A DNA stretch of 64,000 bases from Bifidobacterium sp. ESL0800 (GCF_029395355.1 NZ_CP113913.1:2186647-2250646), one strand, 5' to 3'. Shown: positions 1 to 11,161, counted from the first letter of the stretch. Numbers and translations are program-made. The notes: generated by a model from the letters alone, not told the origin.

Positions 1-1
1 A

Positions 2-526
2 GTGGACGTCGGCATCTCGGTCTCCCGCGTCGGTGGCGCGGCCCAGACCAAGGCGTTGAAGAAGGTTTCCGGCACGCTCAAGATCTCGCTGGCGCAGTAC
101 CGCTCGTTGCAGTCCTTCGCGATGTTCGCCTCCGACCTGGATGCGGCTTCCAAGGCGCAGCTGACGCGTGGCGCGCGCCTGACCGAGCTGTTGAAGCAGC
201 CTCAGTTCTCGCCGTATTCGATGGAGCAGGAGGTCGTCTCCGTGTGGGCCGGCACCCACGGCAAGCTCGATGATCTCGAGATCGCCGACGTGCTGCCGTT
301 CGAGCATGGCCTGTTGGGCTATCTTGAGCACAACACCGATATCTTGAAGACGATCCGCGACACCGAGAACTTCACCGATGACACGGAGAAGGCTTTGGAT
401 GAAGCTGTCGAGAAATACCGTGAGAACTATGTGACCAAGGCTGGCAAGCCGTTGGTCGTAAAGTCGCCGGTTGCCACCACTGCCACCAAGATTGAGCAGG
501 AAAAGATTGTGGCGGGTGATAAGTAA
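2..526 (+). CDS. atpA: ATP synthase F1 subunit alpha, C-terminal part (gene runs off the left edge)
   Basis: Only the last 174 codons are present. They match the alpha-subunit C-terminal region: the reading starts at VDVGISVSRVGG and continues through GTLKISLAQYRSL and the helical domain containing FASDLDAASKAQL. Alpha forms the F1 hexamer with beta and carries the non-catalytic nucleotide sites; the N-terminal Walker motifs lie outside the window. The gene ends 3 bp before atpG, so it is the upstream member of an atpA-G-D-C operon. The tail after about residue 145 is long and hydrophilic. Confidence 0.97.
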   Translation: MDVGISVSRVGGAAQTKALKKVSGTLKISLAQYRSLQSFAMFASDLDAASKAQLTRGARLTELLKQPQFSPYSMEQEVVSVWAGTHGKLDDLEIADVLPFEHGLLGYLEHNTDILKTIRDTENFTDDTEKALDEAVEKYRENYVTKAGKPLVVKSPVATTATKIEQEKIVAGDK

Positions 527-529
527 CCC

Positions 530-3029
<2,500 letters not shown>

Positions 3030-3030
<1 letters not shown>

Positions 3031-3323
3031 TGGCTGGCTCGCAGATGAAAGTGAATATCGTCGCTTCCGACCGTCCCTTGTGGAGCGGCGTCGCGAAGTC
3101 CGTTTCCATCCCCGCCAGCGAGGGTGGCATGGGCCTTCTGCCCGACCACGAGCCGATTCTGACGGTGATCGACAAGGGCACGGTTTCGGCCATTGACGTT
3201 GACGGCAACCGTCACAGCTTCGAGGTGACCGACGGATTCGCGTCCTTCGATTCCAACAAGCTGACTATCGCCGTCGAAACCGGCGTCGACACCAAGAAGG
3301 ATCCGACGCAAGCGGCAGAGTAG
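3030..3323 (+). CDS. atpC: ATP synthase F1 subunit epsilon
   Basis: The 97-residue product has the beta-sandwich signature KVNIVASDRPLWSGVAKSV and GGMGLLPDHEPIL. It lacks the long C-terminal helix pair of E. coli epsilon, as is usual in actinobacteria. I chose the ATG at 3030, which overlaps the atpD stop, over an upstream in-frame start at 3000 that would lie inside atpD and add residues foreign to the family. Last gene of the operon; a terminator follows at 3359. Confidence 0.95.
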
Positions 3324-3358
3324 TTCGTCTGGTTCGTCGGCAACTTTCGTCAATAAAG

Positions 3359-3392
3359 CGGGGGCATCGATACGTTCGGTGCCTCCGTTTTT
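3359..3392 (+). terminator. Rho-independent terminator of the atp operon
   Basis: A 12-bp stem (arms 3359-3370 and 3376-3387, two G-T wobbles) with a 5-nt loop is followed by TTTTT. It lies 36 bp after atpC. Confidence 0.85.
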
Positions 3393-3481
3393 GCATATTC
3401 TCTGGTGATTTTATTGTCTTAATTTGCTTATTATTGTTCTTTGCTGTAATTTTAGAGCTAAATAAACAAAGTGAGGCAATA

Positions 3482-3754
3482 ATGAGCAACGCAGCATCAT
3501 CTCCAGTATCTCGTGTGCAATTGCGTATGGATTCAGGACTCAAAGAAAAAGGTGAGCGCCTTTTCCGCAGCATGGGCCTTGATTTCAGCAGTGCAGTCAA
3601 CATGTTTGTGGCCCAGGCCGTGCGTGAACAGCGTATACCATTCCAGCCCTCGGCTCAGACTTCGTTTGAGCGTTCTGTGTTGGCAACTGAAGATGAGCCG
3701 CTGAGTGAACCGATGAGTCTCGAGGAAGTGAAGTCGAGGATACGCCATGTATAG
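3482..3754 (+). CDS. RelB/DinJ-family antitoxin
   Basis: A 90-residue ribbon-helix-helix antitoxin. It shows the family pattern VQLRMDSGLKEKGERLF, then GLDFSSAVNMFVAQAVRE and the short IPF segment. The ATG at 3482 has GTGAGG five bases upstream, so the longer reading from 3434 is not used. Such proteins bind and neutralise a YafQ/RelE-type mRNA interferase and repress their own operon. The 3' end overlaps the start of the toxin reading frame at 3747, the classical layout. The partner toxin is interrupted, so this may now act as an orphan antitoxin. Confidence 0.9.
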   Translation: MSNAASSPVSRVQLRMDSGLKEKGERLFRSMGLDFSSAVNMFVAQAVREQRIPFQPSAQTSFERSVLATEDEPLSEPMSLEEVKSRIRHV

Positions 3755-4025
3755 CTTTCGTACCACGAAACAATTCGATCGTGATATCAACAAGATGTGA
3801 AAGCTGCATCGAGACTTGACGAAGATAGATAAAGCTCTCGATGCTTTGGCAAGCAATGACATAGATTTATTGGCGGGGCATTACCGTGACCATAAACTTA
3901 CCGGGGCTTTGCAAGGGTATCGTGAATTGCATATCGAAGGCGATTGGCTTTTGGTGTACAAGAAAATAAAAGAGACGATTACCATAGTTCTCACACGCAC
4001 CGGAACTCACGACACTTTATTGTGA
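3747..4025 (+). pseudogene. YafQ-family mRNA interferase toxin interrupted by an in-frame TGA
   Basis: Reading from the ATG at 3747 (overlapping the antitoxin by 8 bp) gives MYSFRTTKQFDRDINKM, then TGA at 3798-3800. The same frame then continues through a complete YafQ-like body to 4025. The residues expected in the active site persist: His in YRDHKL, His in RELHIEGDW, the following Asp, and His in GTHDTLL. The first helix is cut at codon 18. A downstream TTG at 3816 could restart translation but would lose that helix. Most likely this is a recently inactivated toxin; a sequencing error or readthrough cannot be excluded. The second, intact pair at 20.05 kb makes the lesion clear by comparison. 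Confidence 0.85.
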
Positions 4026-4062
4026 GCCCTTTTCGCCTAGAGGCTCGGGTAAGGTAGCCAGC

Positions 4063-4899
4063 GTGCGAATTATTGTTGCTGACTGCTCCGCCGTCTACTC
4101 CGGGCGGCTCAACGCCTCGTTGCCCATGGCCAAGCGGGTGCTCATGATCAAGGCCGACCAGAGCCTGCTGATTTTCTCCGAACTCGGTTCCTACAAGCCG
4201 CTCAATTGGATGGCAGCGCCCTGTACGATCCGTGAGGTGACGCCGGAAAATGAGGCTGAGAACGGCGAGGAAGGAAATGCTTCGACTACACCAAAAGAAG
4301 CGACTGAAACCGAAGCGATGGCGGATTCGGATGAAGGCGCTGTTGGGGATAGCGCCGTGCAAACCACCGTCGACGCGGCGATAAACATTGATGTAGCTGC
4401 CGAACCATTGCCCGAAAAGGTCTTTCGCGTCGCCTCGCAGAAGTCGACCGACGTGCTCGAAGTGACGGTGCAGCACGTCTATTCCGACGAGACCTACGAT
4501 CTGGGAGAGGATCCGGGCCTGACCAAGGATGGTGTGGAAGACCATCTCCAGTATTATCTGGCCGCTCAGATCGAGCGGATCGGCAAGGGAGCGAAACTGG
4601 TGCGCCGTGAGTATCCGACGCCTATCGGCCCGGTCGATATCATGGCCATCGACGGGGCCGGCCAGCACGTCGCCATCGAGATCAAGCGTCATGGCGGCAT
4701 CGACGGTGTCGAACAGCTCACCCGTTATGTGAAACTGCTCAACAAGGATCCGTTGCTCGCTCCGGTCCGTGGTATGTTCGCCGCCCAGACGATCACCCCG
4801 CAGGCCAAAGTCCTGGCCACCGAGCGCGGTTTTGATTGCCTTATTCTCGACTACGAGGACATGAAAGGTACTGACGACGACAGCCTGCGTCTGTTCTGA
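4063..4899 (+). CDS. nucS: Mismatch-specific endonuclease NucS/EndoMS
   Basis: NucS cuts both strands at mismatches and replaces MutS/MutL repair in many actinobacteria. The N-terminal beta domain reads MRIIVADCSAVYSGRL with LPMAKRVLMIKADQSLL. The RecB-like nuclease core holds the PD-(D/E)XK residues in VDIMAIDGAGQHVAIEIKRHGG at about 190-212 (Asp, Glu-Ile-Lys). At 278 residues it exceeds the usual 220-240 because of an acidic Glu/Ala/Thr-rich insert at about 63-115, between the DNA-binding and nuclease parts. Start is GTG. No bacterial mutS/mutL is visible here. Confidence 0.93.
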   Translation: MRIIVADCSAVYSGRLNASLPMAKRVLMIKADQSLLIFSELGSYKPLNWMAAPCTIREVTPENEAENGEEGNASTTPKEATETEAMADSDEGAVGDSAVQTTVDAAINIDVAAEPLPEKVFRVASQKSTDVLEVTVQHVYSDETYDLGEDPGLTKDGVEDHLQYYLAAQIERIGKGAKLVRREYPTPIGPVDIMAIDGAGQHVAIEIKRHGGIDGVEQLTRYVKLLNKDPLLAPVRGMFAAQTITPQAKVLATERGFDCLILDYEDMKGTDDDSLRLF

Positions 4900-5055
4900 G
4901 GCGAATCGGTATCGGAGTATCGGACAAATCTGCGATTCTCTATGGATTCGTATTGGGATTCTGCGCCTTAGATTCGCCTTATTGTCGCGTTATCGTTATT
5001 GTTCTATCCGATTCGGTTGTTTCTTGGCGAGTCCGTTTTTGGGTACGGTATGAAA

Positions 5056-5092
5056 ATTCCCGGACGTCACGTCAAGGTGAGTGTCCGGGAAT
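5056..5092 (-). terminator. Probable terminator of the FKBP lipoprotein gene
   Basis: A perfect 10-bp inverted repeat (arms 5056-5065 and 5083-5092) with a 17-nt loop lies 52 bp past the minus-strand stop. On that strand it is followed by only TTTCA, so termination strength is uncertain. Confidence 0.55.
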
Positions 5093-5143
5093 CGTTGTTG
5101 TTTGACTCGTCGCCCGTTTAATTATCGGATTTCGGTGGCCGGC

Positions 5144-6109
5144 TTACTGCTGGGCCTGCGTGGCTCCGTAATCGTAGAGGATGTCGACCACGAAGTAGAG
5201 CGTCGAATTGGCGGGAATCTTGGCCTGCGCCTTGTTGCCGTAGCCAAGATCCGGGGGAACGATCAGCAGAACCTGCGAGCCGACCGTCTGACCGGCAAGG
5301 CCCTTCTTCCAACCGTCGACGACCTGCTGCAGCGAGAATTGTGAGGACTTGCCGCGGTCCCACGAGGAATCGAACTTCGACGGCTTGCCGTCCTTGTCCA
5401 TCACCCAGCCGGTGTAATGCGCGTCGATGGTGTCTGTTTCGGCGACCTTCTTGCCCGTGCCGCGGATCAGAGGCTGGACGACGAGATCATTGCCCGGCTT
5501 GTAACCATTGAAATCAATGGAAGGCGCACCCTTTTTGTCGAGCGTCACCTTCGGCAGGTCGGCAGGAACGTCGGTCACCTTGGTGCCTTTGGCCTTCGTC
5601 AGCGGCTTGGATTGCGAAACGAGGGTGATCGCCATGATGTACGAAGTGCTGGCTTTGTTGTGGTCGTTGACGCCGAAAGCGATGGTCGAGTTGATCTTCT
5701 GGTCTTTGAGCACGTTGTAATAGGTTTTGCCCGCGCCGTCCTCGTTCATCACCATCGAGCAGTCGGGCGTGTTCTTCTCCCAGGTGCTGATCATCTCGCT
5801 GCCGTCCTTGGCGTTCAGCGCGATGCCCTGGATGCAGACGTGATTGTCTTTTTTAATTGCGGCGCCATTCCCTTTTTGCAGTACGGCATAGGAATTATTG
5901 ACCACGGTCATGGGGGTGTGGAAAGTGATTTTCGGCTTTTTGCCAAGCGTTCCGGTGGCCTTGACTCCGGCCATCTGCGTGTCGGAAGAGGAATCGGCGG
6001 ATTTGCTGTTGTCGCTGCCCGACCCGCAGGCGACCAAGCCGAATGACAGGGCGATGGCGCAAGCCGCTGCGAGCATGCGGCCGAATGTTCGGGGGTGTTT
6101 GTTGCTCAT
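5144..6109 (-). CDS. FKBP-type peptidyl-prolyl isomerase lipoprotein
   Basis: Exported prolyl isomerase predicted to be lipid-anchored: the signal peptide ends in the lipobox LVAC with Cys28, followed by a Ser/Asp-rich linker. The C-terminal FKBP domain (about 215-315) contains DTIDAHYTGWV, KFDSSWDRG, VVDGWKKGLAGQTVGSQVLL and PPDLGYG. Residues 55-165 may be a degenerate second FKBP fold, since pairs are common in actinobacterial homologues; this is inference. It is transcribed divergently from the gene at 6417, and the shared intergenic region carries a 61-bp repeat array. Confidence 0.92.
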   Translation of the reverse strand: MSNKHPRTFGRMLAAACAIALSFGLVACGSGSDNSKSADSSSDTQMAGVKATGTLGKKPKITFHTPMTVVNNSYAVLQKGNGAAIKKDNHVCIQGIALNAKDGSEMISTWEKNTPDCSMVMNEDGAGKTYYNVLKDQKINSTIAFGVNDHNKASTSYIMAITLVSQSKPLTKAKGTKVTDVPADLPKVTLDKKGAPSIDFNGYKPGNDLVVQPLIRGTGKKVAETDTIDAHYTGWVMDKDGKPSKFDSSWDRGKSSQFSLQQVVDGWKKGLAGQTVGSQVLLIVPPDLGYGNKAQAKIPANSTLYFVVDILYDYGATQAQQ

Positions 6110-6208
6110 GGTTCACCACATTAGCCCTGAACCTTGATTTAGCGCATAGTCGGAGATGGCTGAGCCGATATCGTCGGCTGGCTGATGGTGATTGGCCATG
6201 GTGGAGAT

Positions 6209-6345
6209 GTGATTTTTTCTGTATCTATCCCTGCGATACAGAGTAAATCACAGAATTCGGCTCAAAAGTGTGATTTGCTTTGTATTCGTCGTGAGCTTAC
6301 AGAGTAAATCACATAATCGGACCTAAAGGTGTGATTTACTCTGTA
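6209..6345. repeat. 61-bp-period inverted-repeat array A
   Basis: A 15-nt arm of consensus GTGATTTACTCTGTA occurs forward at 6209, 6270 and 6331. Its reverse complement TACAGAGTAAATCAC occurs at 6237 and 6298. Both orientations step by exactly 61 bp. Within a unit the arms are 13 nt apart, and units are 18 nt apart. The first two forward arms carry 2-3 mismatches while the reverse arms are identical. It fills the divergent region between the FKBP gene and the membrane protein gene, 70 bp before the latter's start, so an operator role is possible. No protein-coding frame fits. Confidence 0.88.
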
Positions 6346-6416
6346 TGCAATAATGTAATACCGTGATAATCGCTCACAGAATTCTATCGGATAGACCTTG
6401 TAGAATATAAGGCAAT

Positions 6417-8189
6417 ATGACTTCACAACAGGATAAAAAGAATAAGCGCAACGCAAAGCCGACCAGACACGCGGTGATCATGCGTGGCGTTGTCGCGCCG
6501 ATTTTCGGCCTTCTTGCGGTGTTGTTCATCGTCTTGGGAACCTTGAACATGACCGTTTGGAAGCCGGCGCGTGAGGTCAGTGCGACTACCTCGGTTTCCG
6601 GAACCCGTTATGTCGTCACTGATTCCGGGATGTTGAATCTACTCGCCAAATCCGTCGATGTAGAAGTGAGCACTCACGGCGACCGGGCAAAAGCCGCATC
6701 CCGCTCCGATAAAACGAAGACAGCAAAATCTAGCGCGCGGACCTGTGTGGCCTTGGGCAATGCCAAAGACGCCGCCGGCTGGCTGGCCGGTCAGCAATAT
6801 GTACGAGTGACCGGGCTGGATGGCTGGAAAGCGCTTTCCACCAAAACCGATACAGGGTCCAGGATCGACACCTCGAAAGGCGGCGATGAGGTCGCTTTCA
6901 AGGATTCGGATATGTGGACGAGCGTGAAGTGCGGAGACTCTGCCATCAAGCTGAACCTCAATGATGTGAGAAGCGATCAGGTGATGGTCGTGGACATGGG
7001 CGCGATGCCCAAGAAATCGGCGAAACCGAGTGCCATCATCACCATGCATTGGGTGCGCGATCAGGTGCCCAATCATGCGCTTCCGTTCTTCGTCGCGGCC
7101 GGCGTGTGCGTGGTGCTGACCATATTGTCTGCTTCTATTTTTGCGATTATGGCCAACGAATCGTTCAAGCGCAAGCGTGCGAAGCGTCGTGAGGAGCGGG
7201 AGAAGGCGAAGGCCGAGGAAGTCTCGATTTACGAGGCCATGACCGGAAGCATCGCTGTGCTTCGGACGAGTCTGACGCACTCGAGTCATAACCATCGTCC
7301 CTCTCATAAGATTCGTCCTTCCGACATTGGGGCTTCGGACGAGGCGTCGAGGGCCGAAGGCGGCGCGGACGCTGCGTCGGGTGAGGGGTCATTGTTATCT
7401 GGTACTTCGGAAAACGGACTTTCGGCGCCCAGTATCATCGATCCGACCAGACGCAATCTCGTCGCCGATATGCAGATGAAGAACGATGCCGGTGCAAACG
7501 ACGATACCGATGGAAACGACGACAGCACGGATAACGCTGCCGCCGCCGATGCCGACGGTAACGACGACAAAACGGAAACCGCTCGACTTCAGAGTTCTGA
7601 ACCTGAGCGTTCCGGTGAGGGCGAAACGGTTGCAGGTACGGACTCTGAACACTTGGCTGAGGGTGCGAAAGCAGTCGATAGTGATGAAAAGAATCACGGC
7701 GTGAAACGGTCCGGGCGCCATTGCGGCAAACCGGAACAGGAAACCGAATCGGATGCCGCCGCGACCTCGGCCCATGTAGGAAGGCACGCGCGGCATACCA
7801 CAGCAAGCCATGTCGACGATAGTAGTGCCGGTAATCTCAATAATGGCAACAATACTGATGGCCGCAAGAAAGAGACCACTGACTTTAGAGATGCCAACGT
7901 ATCCGTGTCTCTTCAACAGTCGGCAGGAAACGCCGGCTCTGATAATGCTGAACACTCTGATGCCCGCAATGGCGAAGGCCGCACGGCCTCAAGTGCCGAT
8001 GAGCTGATTGACGAAGGCCACGCGCAAGCCGAAACCACGGTGATTTCAATGAGTGACCTGCGTGCGTATTTCGCCCGTCTCTCTTCGGAAACGTCGGAAA
8101 CGTCGAACGGCGAGGCCGACGCCGCCAACGCTACGTCGAAGCAAACCAGTGAAACGCCGACCGTGAATGAGGACGAAAAGAACGTATGA
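6417..8189 (+). CDS. Membrane protein with extracytoplasmic domain and long acidic cytoplasmic tail
   Basis: No family recognised. The 590-residue protein has a first membrane span at about 26-48 and a second at about 220-246. Between them is an extracytoplasmic domain with two cysteines (in ARTCVALG and SVKCGDSA) that could form a disulfide. After the second span comes a Lys/Arg/Glu helix (FKRKRAKRREEREKAK), then about 330 residues of low-complexity Asp/Ser/Ala/Glu-rich sequence, probably disordered. The ATG has AAGG four bases upstream. The stop overlaps the next start (ATGA), so it forms an operon with the following lipoprotein; the two may act together at the envelope. Confidence 0.8.
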   Translation: MTSQQDKKNKRNAKPTRHAVIMRGVVAPIFGLLAVLFIVLGTLNMTVWKPAREVSATTSVSGTRYVVTDSGMLNLLAKSVDVEVSTHGDRAKAASRSDKTKTAKSSARTCVALGNAKDAAGWLAGQQYVRVTGLDGWKALSTKTDTGSRIDTSKGGDEVAFKDSDMWTSVKCGDSAIKLNLNDVRSDQVMVVDMGAMPKKSAKPSAIITMHWVRDQVPNHALPFFVAAGVCVVLTILSASIFAIMANESFKRKRAKRREEREKAKAEEVSIYEAMTGSIAVLRTSLTHSSHNHRPSHKIRPSDIGASDEASRAEGGADAASGEGSLLSGTSENGLSAPSIIDPTRRNLVADMQMKNDAGANDDTDGNDDSTDNAAAADADGNDDKTETARLQSSEPERSGEGETVAGTDSEHLAEGAKAVDSDEKNHGVKRSGRHCGKPEQETESDAAATSAHVGRHARHTTASHVDDSSAGNLNNGNNTDGRKKETTDFRDANVSVSLQQSAGNAGSDNAEHSDARNGEGRTASSADELIDEGHAQAETTVISMSDLRAYFARLSSETSETSNGEADAANATSKQTSETPTVNEDEKNV

Positions 8190-9193
8190 GTACGAAGAAA
8201 CTGTTGAAAACATTGACGGCGGTGGCGCTCGCTGCAGCCACACTGGTCGGGGCGGCCGCGTGCGGCGAGAAAACCCCGCAACCGCAAGGGGCCGAATCGT
8301 CGACCCAGACTCCGGATATCACCGAAGCCCAGGAAAAAGCGATACGCAAGTCGATCCTGGACGTTCTTGACGCTTCGGACAACGCCAAAAAACCGGACGG
8401 ACTGTCGGCACGCGTCACCGGGCCGGCCCAACAGGTGCGTACCAGCGAACTGTCGATAGCCCAAGCAACTGGTTCGCTCGATCCCAAGGCCACCATTCCC
8501 AAAGACATCGCGCAGACGATTATTCCCACCCAGTCGGGTTGGCCGCGTTCGGTGTTCTCGATCACCACCACCACAAAGGACCAGCAGTCCAAGCGTCTTC
8601 TGGTGATGACTCAGCAGGGCCCTCGAAGCAATTACAAACTGTGGGGTGTCGTACGACTGTTCCAAGGGGCGAAGCTTCCGGAATTCGCCATTCCTTCAAT
8701 CGGTGCCAGTTTGGGTTCGCCGGATGATTCCGGATTGTCGATGACCCCGCAACAGGCGGTGGATGAGTATGCGGACGTTTTGACGCACGGGCAGCAGAGC
8801 AAGTTCGCGGCGAGATTCAGCAACGATTATTTCCGCCAAGATCTTGACAAACTTTCCGCAACGGTCCAGCAGGGCATGGAACGCAACCATGGCACGCAGA
8901 CCCAGACGTTCACACCGGTCAAAAACGAAATCGCGGTGATGCGTTCCAGCGAGGGCGGCGACCTGGTGGTCTCGCAGATCAATTCGGAATGGACCCGTAT
9001 CGCCGGCGAAGGCCGCGAATCGCAGCCGGCCAGCGACGCCGAGCGCGCGTTGTTCGGTCAGGGCAAGGCCACCGGAACGATGAAGGTGACGTATGTCAAC
9101 GTCTTGGCCTTCTACGTGCCGCCGGCCAAGTCAGGCAAAAAGGTGGTCGCGGTAGGTGCCGAACGTCAGCCGATCAAGGTCGAAGCGCTCTAG
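8186..9193 (+). CDS. Putative lipoprotein, function unknown
   Basis: The 335-residue product begins with a typical lipoprotein signal (MSTKKLLKTLTAVALAAATL, then VGAAAC with Cys26) and a Gln/Pro/Ser-rich spacer. The remaining domain, about 45-335, has no motif I recognise. It includes a conserved-looking segment PQQAVDEYADVLTHG and ends in a strand pair around TYVNVLAFYVPP. It overlaps the upstream membrane-protein gene by 4 bp, so the two are very likely translated together. Confidence 0.8.
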   Translation: MSTKKLLKTLTAVALAAATLVGAAACGEKTPQPQGAESSTQTPDITEAQEKAIRKSILDVLDASDNAKKPDGLSARVTGPAQQVRTSELSIAQATGSLDPKATIPKDIAQTIIPTQSGWPRSVFSITTTTKDQQSKRLLVMTQQGPRSNYKLWGVVRLFQGAKLPEFAIPSIGASLGSPDDSGLSMTPQQAVDEYADVLTHGQQSKFAARFSNDYFRQDLDKLSATVQQGMERNHGTQTQTFTPVKNEIAVMRSSEGGDLVVSQINSEWTRIAGEGRESQPASDAERALFGQGKATGTMKVTYVNVLAFYVPPAKSGKKVVAVGAERQPIKVEAL

Positions 9194-9330
9194 ATCATCG
9201 GCCCCGGTCCGCCATCAGACAAAGCGGTGTCCTGCGGGGCGGGCGGCAGGTAGATTAGATGGTGTTTATACGCGTATCGGATAGATAGTGACCCCTGTGT
9301 CGAGCCGACGCAGCGAGAAAGAAGGCACTT

Positions 9331-10302
9331 TTGGCAGCAGCAAACAATTCAGGGACGAATCCGGGCATTTCATTGGCGGGTGCGGTTGATTTGAGTTCGA
9401 TCAAGCATCAGGTGCAGGCCGAGCCGGGTCAGGCCGGCGGTGCGCCGAGCGCAGGTGGCTATGTCATCGACGTCACCGAATCCACGTTCCAAGCGGTTCT
9501 GCAGACCTCCGCCACCTATCCGGTGGTGCTGTTGCTGTGGATTCCCACTGACGACCGCCTGTTCGCGATGGCCAAAAAACTCGGGGATACCATCAATGGG
9601 ATGAAAGGGCAGCTGCAGCTGGCCCGTATCGATATCAACGCGGAACCTGGTATCGCCCAGGCCTTCCAGATCAAGGGCGCGCCTGCATTGTTCGCGCTTA
9701 TCGGAGGCCGGCCCATGCCGATTCTCGAGGGGCTGCCGAGCGACGAGGAATTGAGCCAGATCAGCGACACCTTGCTGCCGCAGATCGTGCAGTTGGCCCA
9801 ACAGGCCGGAGTCACCGGCACCGCGCCGTATTCCGGCGATCCGGATGCCGATGCTGCTGCCGGTGAGGGAGCGGATGCGGCCGAGCAGGTGCCGCCGGAG
9901 CATCAGCAGGCCCACCAGCTCGCGGCCGACGGCGACTATGCCGGTGCCGCCGAGGCTTATGCTCAAGTACTTGAAGCGAATCCGAACGATACCCTGGCCG
10001 CCCGCGAACGTTCCAAGGCATTGCTGCTGGCGCGTTCCGGCAGCGCGGATGTGCGCGTGGTCCGCGCCGCCGCGGCCGAGCATCCCGACGATGTCGACGC
10101 CCAGCTTGCCGTCGCCGATATCGACATGATCGGCGGCCAGATCGAGGACGCGTTCTCGCGCCTGCTTGATTTTCTCGCGGCCGGTCACAAGGCCGATTTG
10201 GAGCCGGTGCGCAAGCGCCTGCTCGAGTACTTCGCCATTCCCGCGCCGGACGACCCGCGCTTGAAGGCCGCTCGCCGCCGCCTGTCCACGTTGATGTACT
10301 AA
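9331..10302 (+). CDS. Thioredoxin-like/TPR protein (YbbN/CnoX type) without a CXXC motif
   Basis: The N-terminal thioredoxin fold (about 45-155) is recognisable from YPVVLLLWIPTDDRLFAMAKKL, LARIDINAEPGIAQAFQIKGAPALFALIGGRP and the cis-Pro. The C-terminal half (about 185-323) is a TPR-like helical region with DYAGAAEAYAQVLEANPND. Where thioredoxins have WCGPC this protein reads WIPTD, so it cannot act as a dithiol oxidoreductase; a chaperone or holdase role as in E. coli CnoX is more likely. Translation appears to start at TTG 9331 with GAAGG five bases before it. Confidence 0.85.
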   Translation: MAAANNSGTNPGISLAGAVDLSSIKHQVQAEPGQAGGAPSAGGYVIDVTESTFQAVLQTSATYPVVLLLWIPTDDRLFAMAKKLGDTINGMKGQLQLARIDINAEPGIAQAFQIKGAPALFALIGGRPMPILEGLPSDEELSQISDTLLPQIVQLAQQAGVTGTAPYSGDPDADAAAGEGADAAEQVPPEHQQAHQLAADGDYAGAAEAYAQVLEANPNDTLAARERSKALLLARSGSADVRVVRAAAAEHPDDVDAQLAVADIDMIGGQIEDAFSRLLDFLAAGHKADLEPVRKRLLEYFAIPAPDDPRLKAARRRLSTLMY

Positions 10303-10343
10303 TTATTCGTGCCGATTGCGGTCGTAAATGCCTCAGCGGTCGT

Positions 10344-10970
10344 CTATTCGTGCCGATTGCGGCCGTAGATCTGCTCAAAATGCGGGCCCTGCTTGGCCAG
10401 TTCTTGCTCGAAGTCCTCGCTCCAGGTCGCAAACGGCCTGCCGGCGAGCCCGTCGTTGGAGAACCGCGCCTGATCGGTGATTTCGGTGACGCAGAAATCA
10501 GGGATGATGAGGTTGGTGACCGGCCGCGAACGTTTGGCCTCGGCCACCACCAGCGGCGCGTTCAATCCGCCGAAGACGTCGATGTCCCAGCCGTCCTCGC
10601 CGATCCAGGCCGCAAAGCGGTTTTTGATGATGACCTCGCCGCCGCGTTTGATCAGCTCAGCGGCGATGTTGGCATCGATCTCGCGCTCCGCCTCGTAGCG
10701 CGTGCCGCCCACAGACGGGCCCTTGATGGCCACCGACGCCTCGGAGAAATCGTCACGATATTGGTCGAGCACCGCCATCGCATCGGTGTCGGCGTCCATC
10801 TCGATGCGGTTTTTCCGGCTCAACAGACGCACGCGCAGCGCGTAGTTGTCGGAGTGCACGTAGTAGCTCTGCACAATCAGTGTCGGCGCGCTGCCGTCGT
10901 CCAGTTCCGCAGGCATGGTTCGGCAGAAGAACCGCCGGTCGAATTCGAAGTCGTTCATTTCAGGAGCCAT
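10344..10970 (-). CDS. CYTH-domain protein (triphosphate tunnel metalloenzyme family)
   Basis: The sequence follows the CYTH layout: an N-terminal acidic/basic strand (FEFDRRF, a variant of ExExK), LRVRLLSRKN, VAIKGPSVGGTRYEAE, an IIKNRF strand and WDIDVFGGLNAPLVVAEAKR. Alternating charged residues line the tunnel that binds triphosphate and divalent metal in this family, which includes inorganic triphosphatases and thiamine-triphosphatases. The substrate cannot be told from sequence. The start may be 10970 or the ATG at 10958; neither has a clear ribosome site. It faces away from tRNA-Arg. Confidence 0.85.
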   Translation of the reverse strand: MAPEMNDFEFDRRFFCRTMPAELDDGSAPTLIVQSYYVHSDNYALRVRLLSRKNRIEMDADTDAMAVLDQYRDDFSEASVAIKGPSVGGTRYEAEREIDANIAAELIKRGGEVIIKNRFAAWIGEDGWDIDVFGGLNAPLVVAEAKRSRPVTNLIIPDFCVTEITDQARFSNDGLAGRPFATWSEDFEQELAKQGPHFEQIYGRNRHE

Positions 10971-11036
10971 ATATCAAGTCTAGACGGATGCCACGCCGTT
11001 TGGTCGGCTGCGGTGCTATGCTGAAACCTGTTGTTT

Positions 11037-11110
11037 GGGTCCGTAGCTCAGCTGGATAGAGCGTTCGCCTCCGGAGCGAAAGGTCGCGGGTTCGAATCCC
11101 GTTGGGCCCA
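11037..11110 (+). tRNA. tRNA-Arg (anticodon CCG)
   Basis: Acceptor stem GGGTCCG/TGGGCCC (two wobbles), D arm GCTC-AGCTGGATA-GAGC, anticodon stem TTCGC/GCGAA enclosing CTCCGGA (anticodon CCG), and T arm GCGGG-TTCGAAT-CCCGT. Discriminator A is followed by CAA, so CCA is not encoded. It reads CGG codons. Confidence 0.97.
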
Positions 11111-11161
11111 CAAAATTGCCGATGACTTACTGGCTGCGGTCTGCCTGCGGTCTGTCTGCGG

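Noticed and set aside
6209..6345. CRISPR array (61-bp period equals a 29+32 repeat-spacer unit)
   Set aside because: Both halves of each unit are related between copies and built from inverted arms; there are no identical repeats with unique spacers, and no cas genes are in the window. The same holds for arrays B-F.
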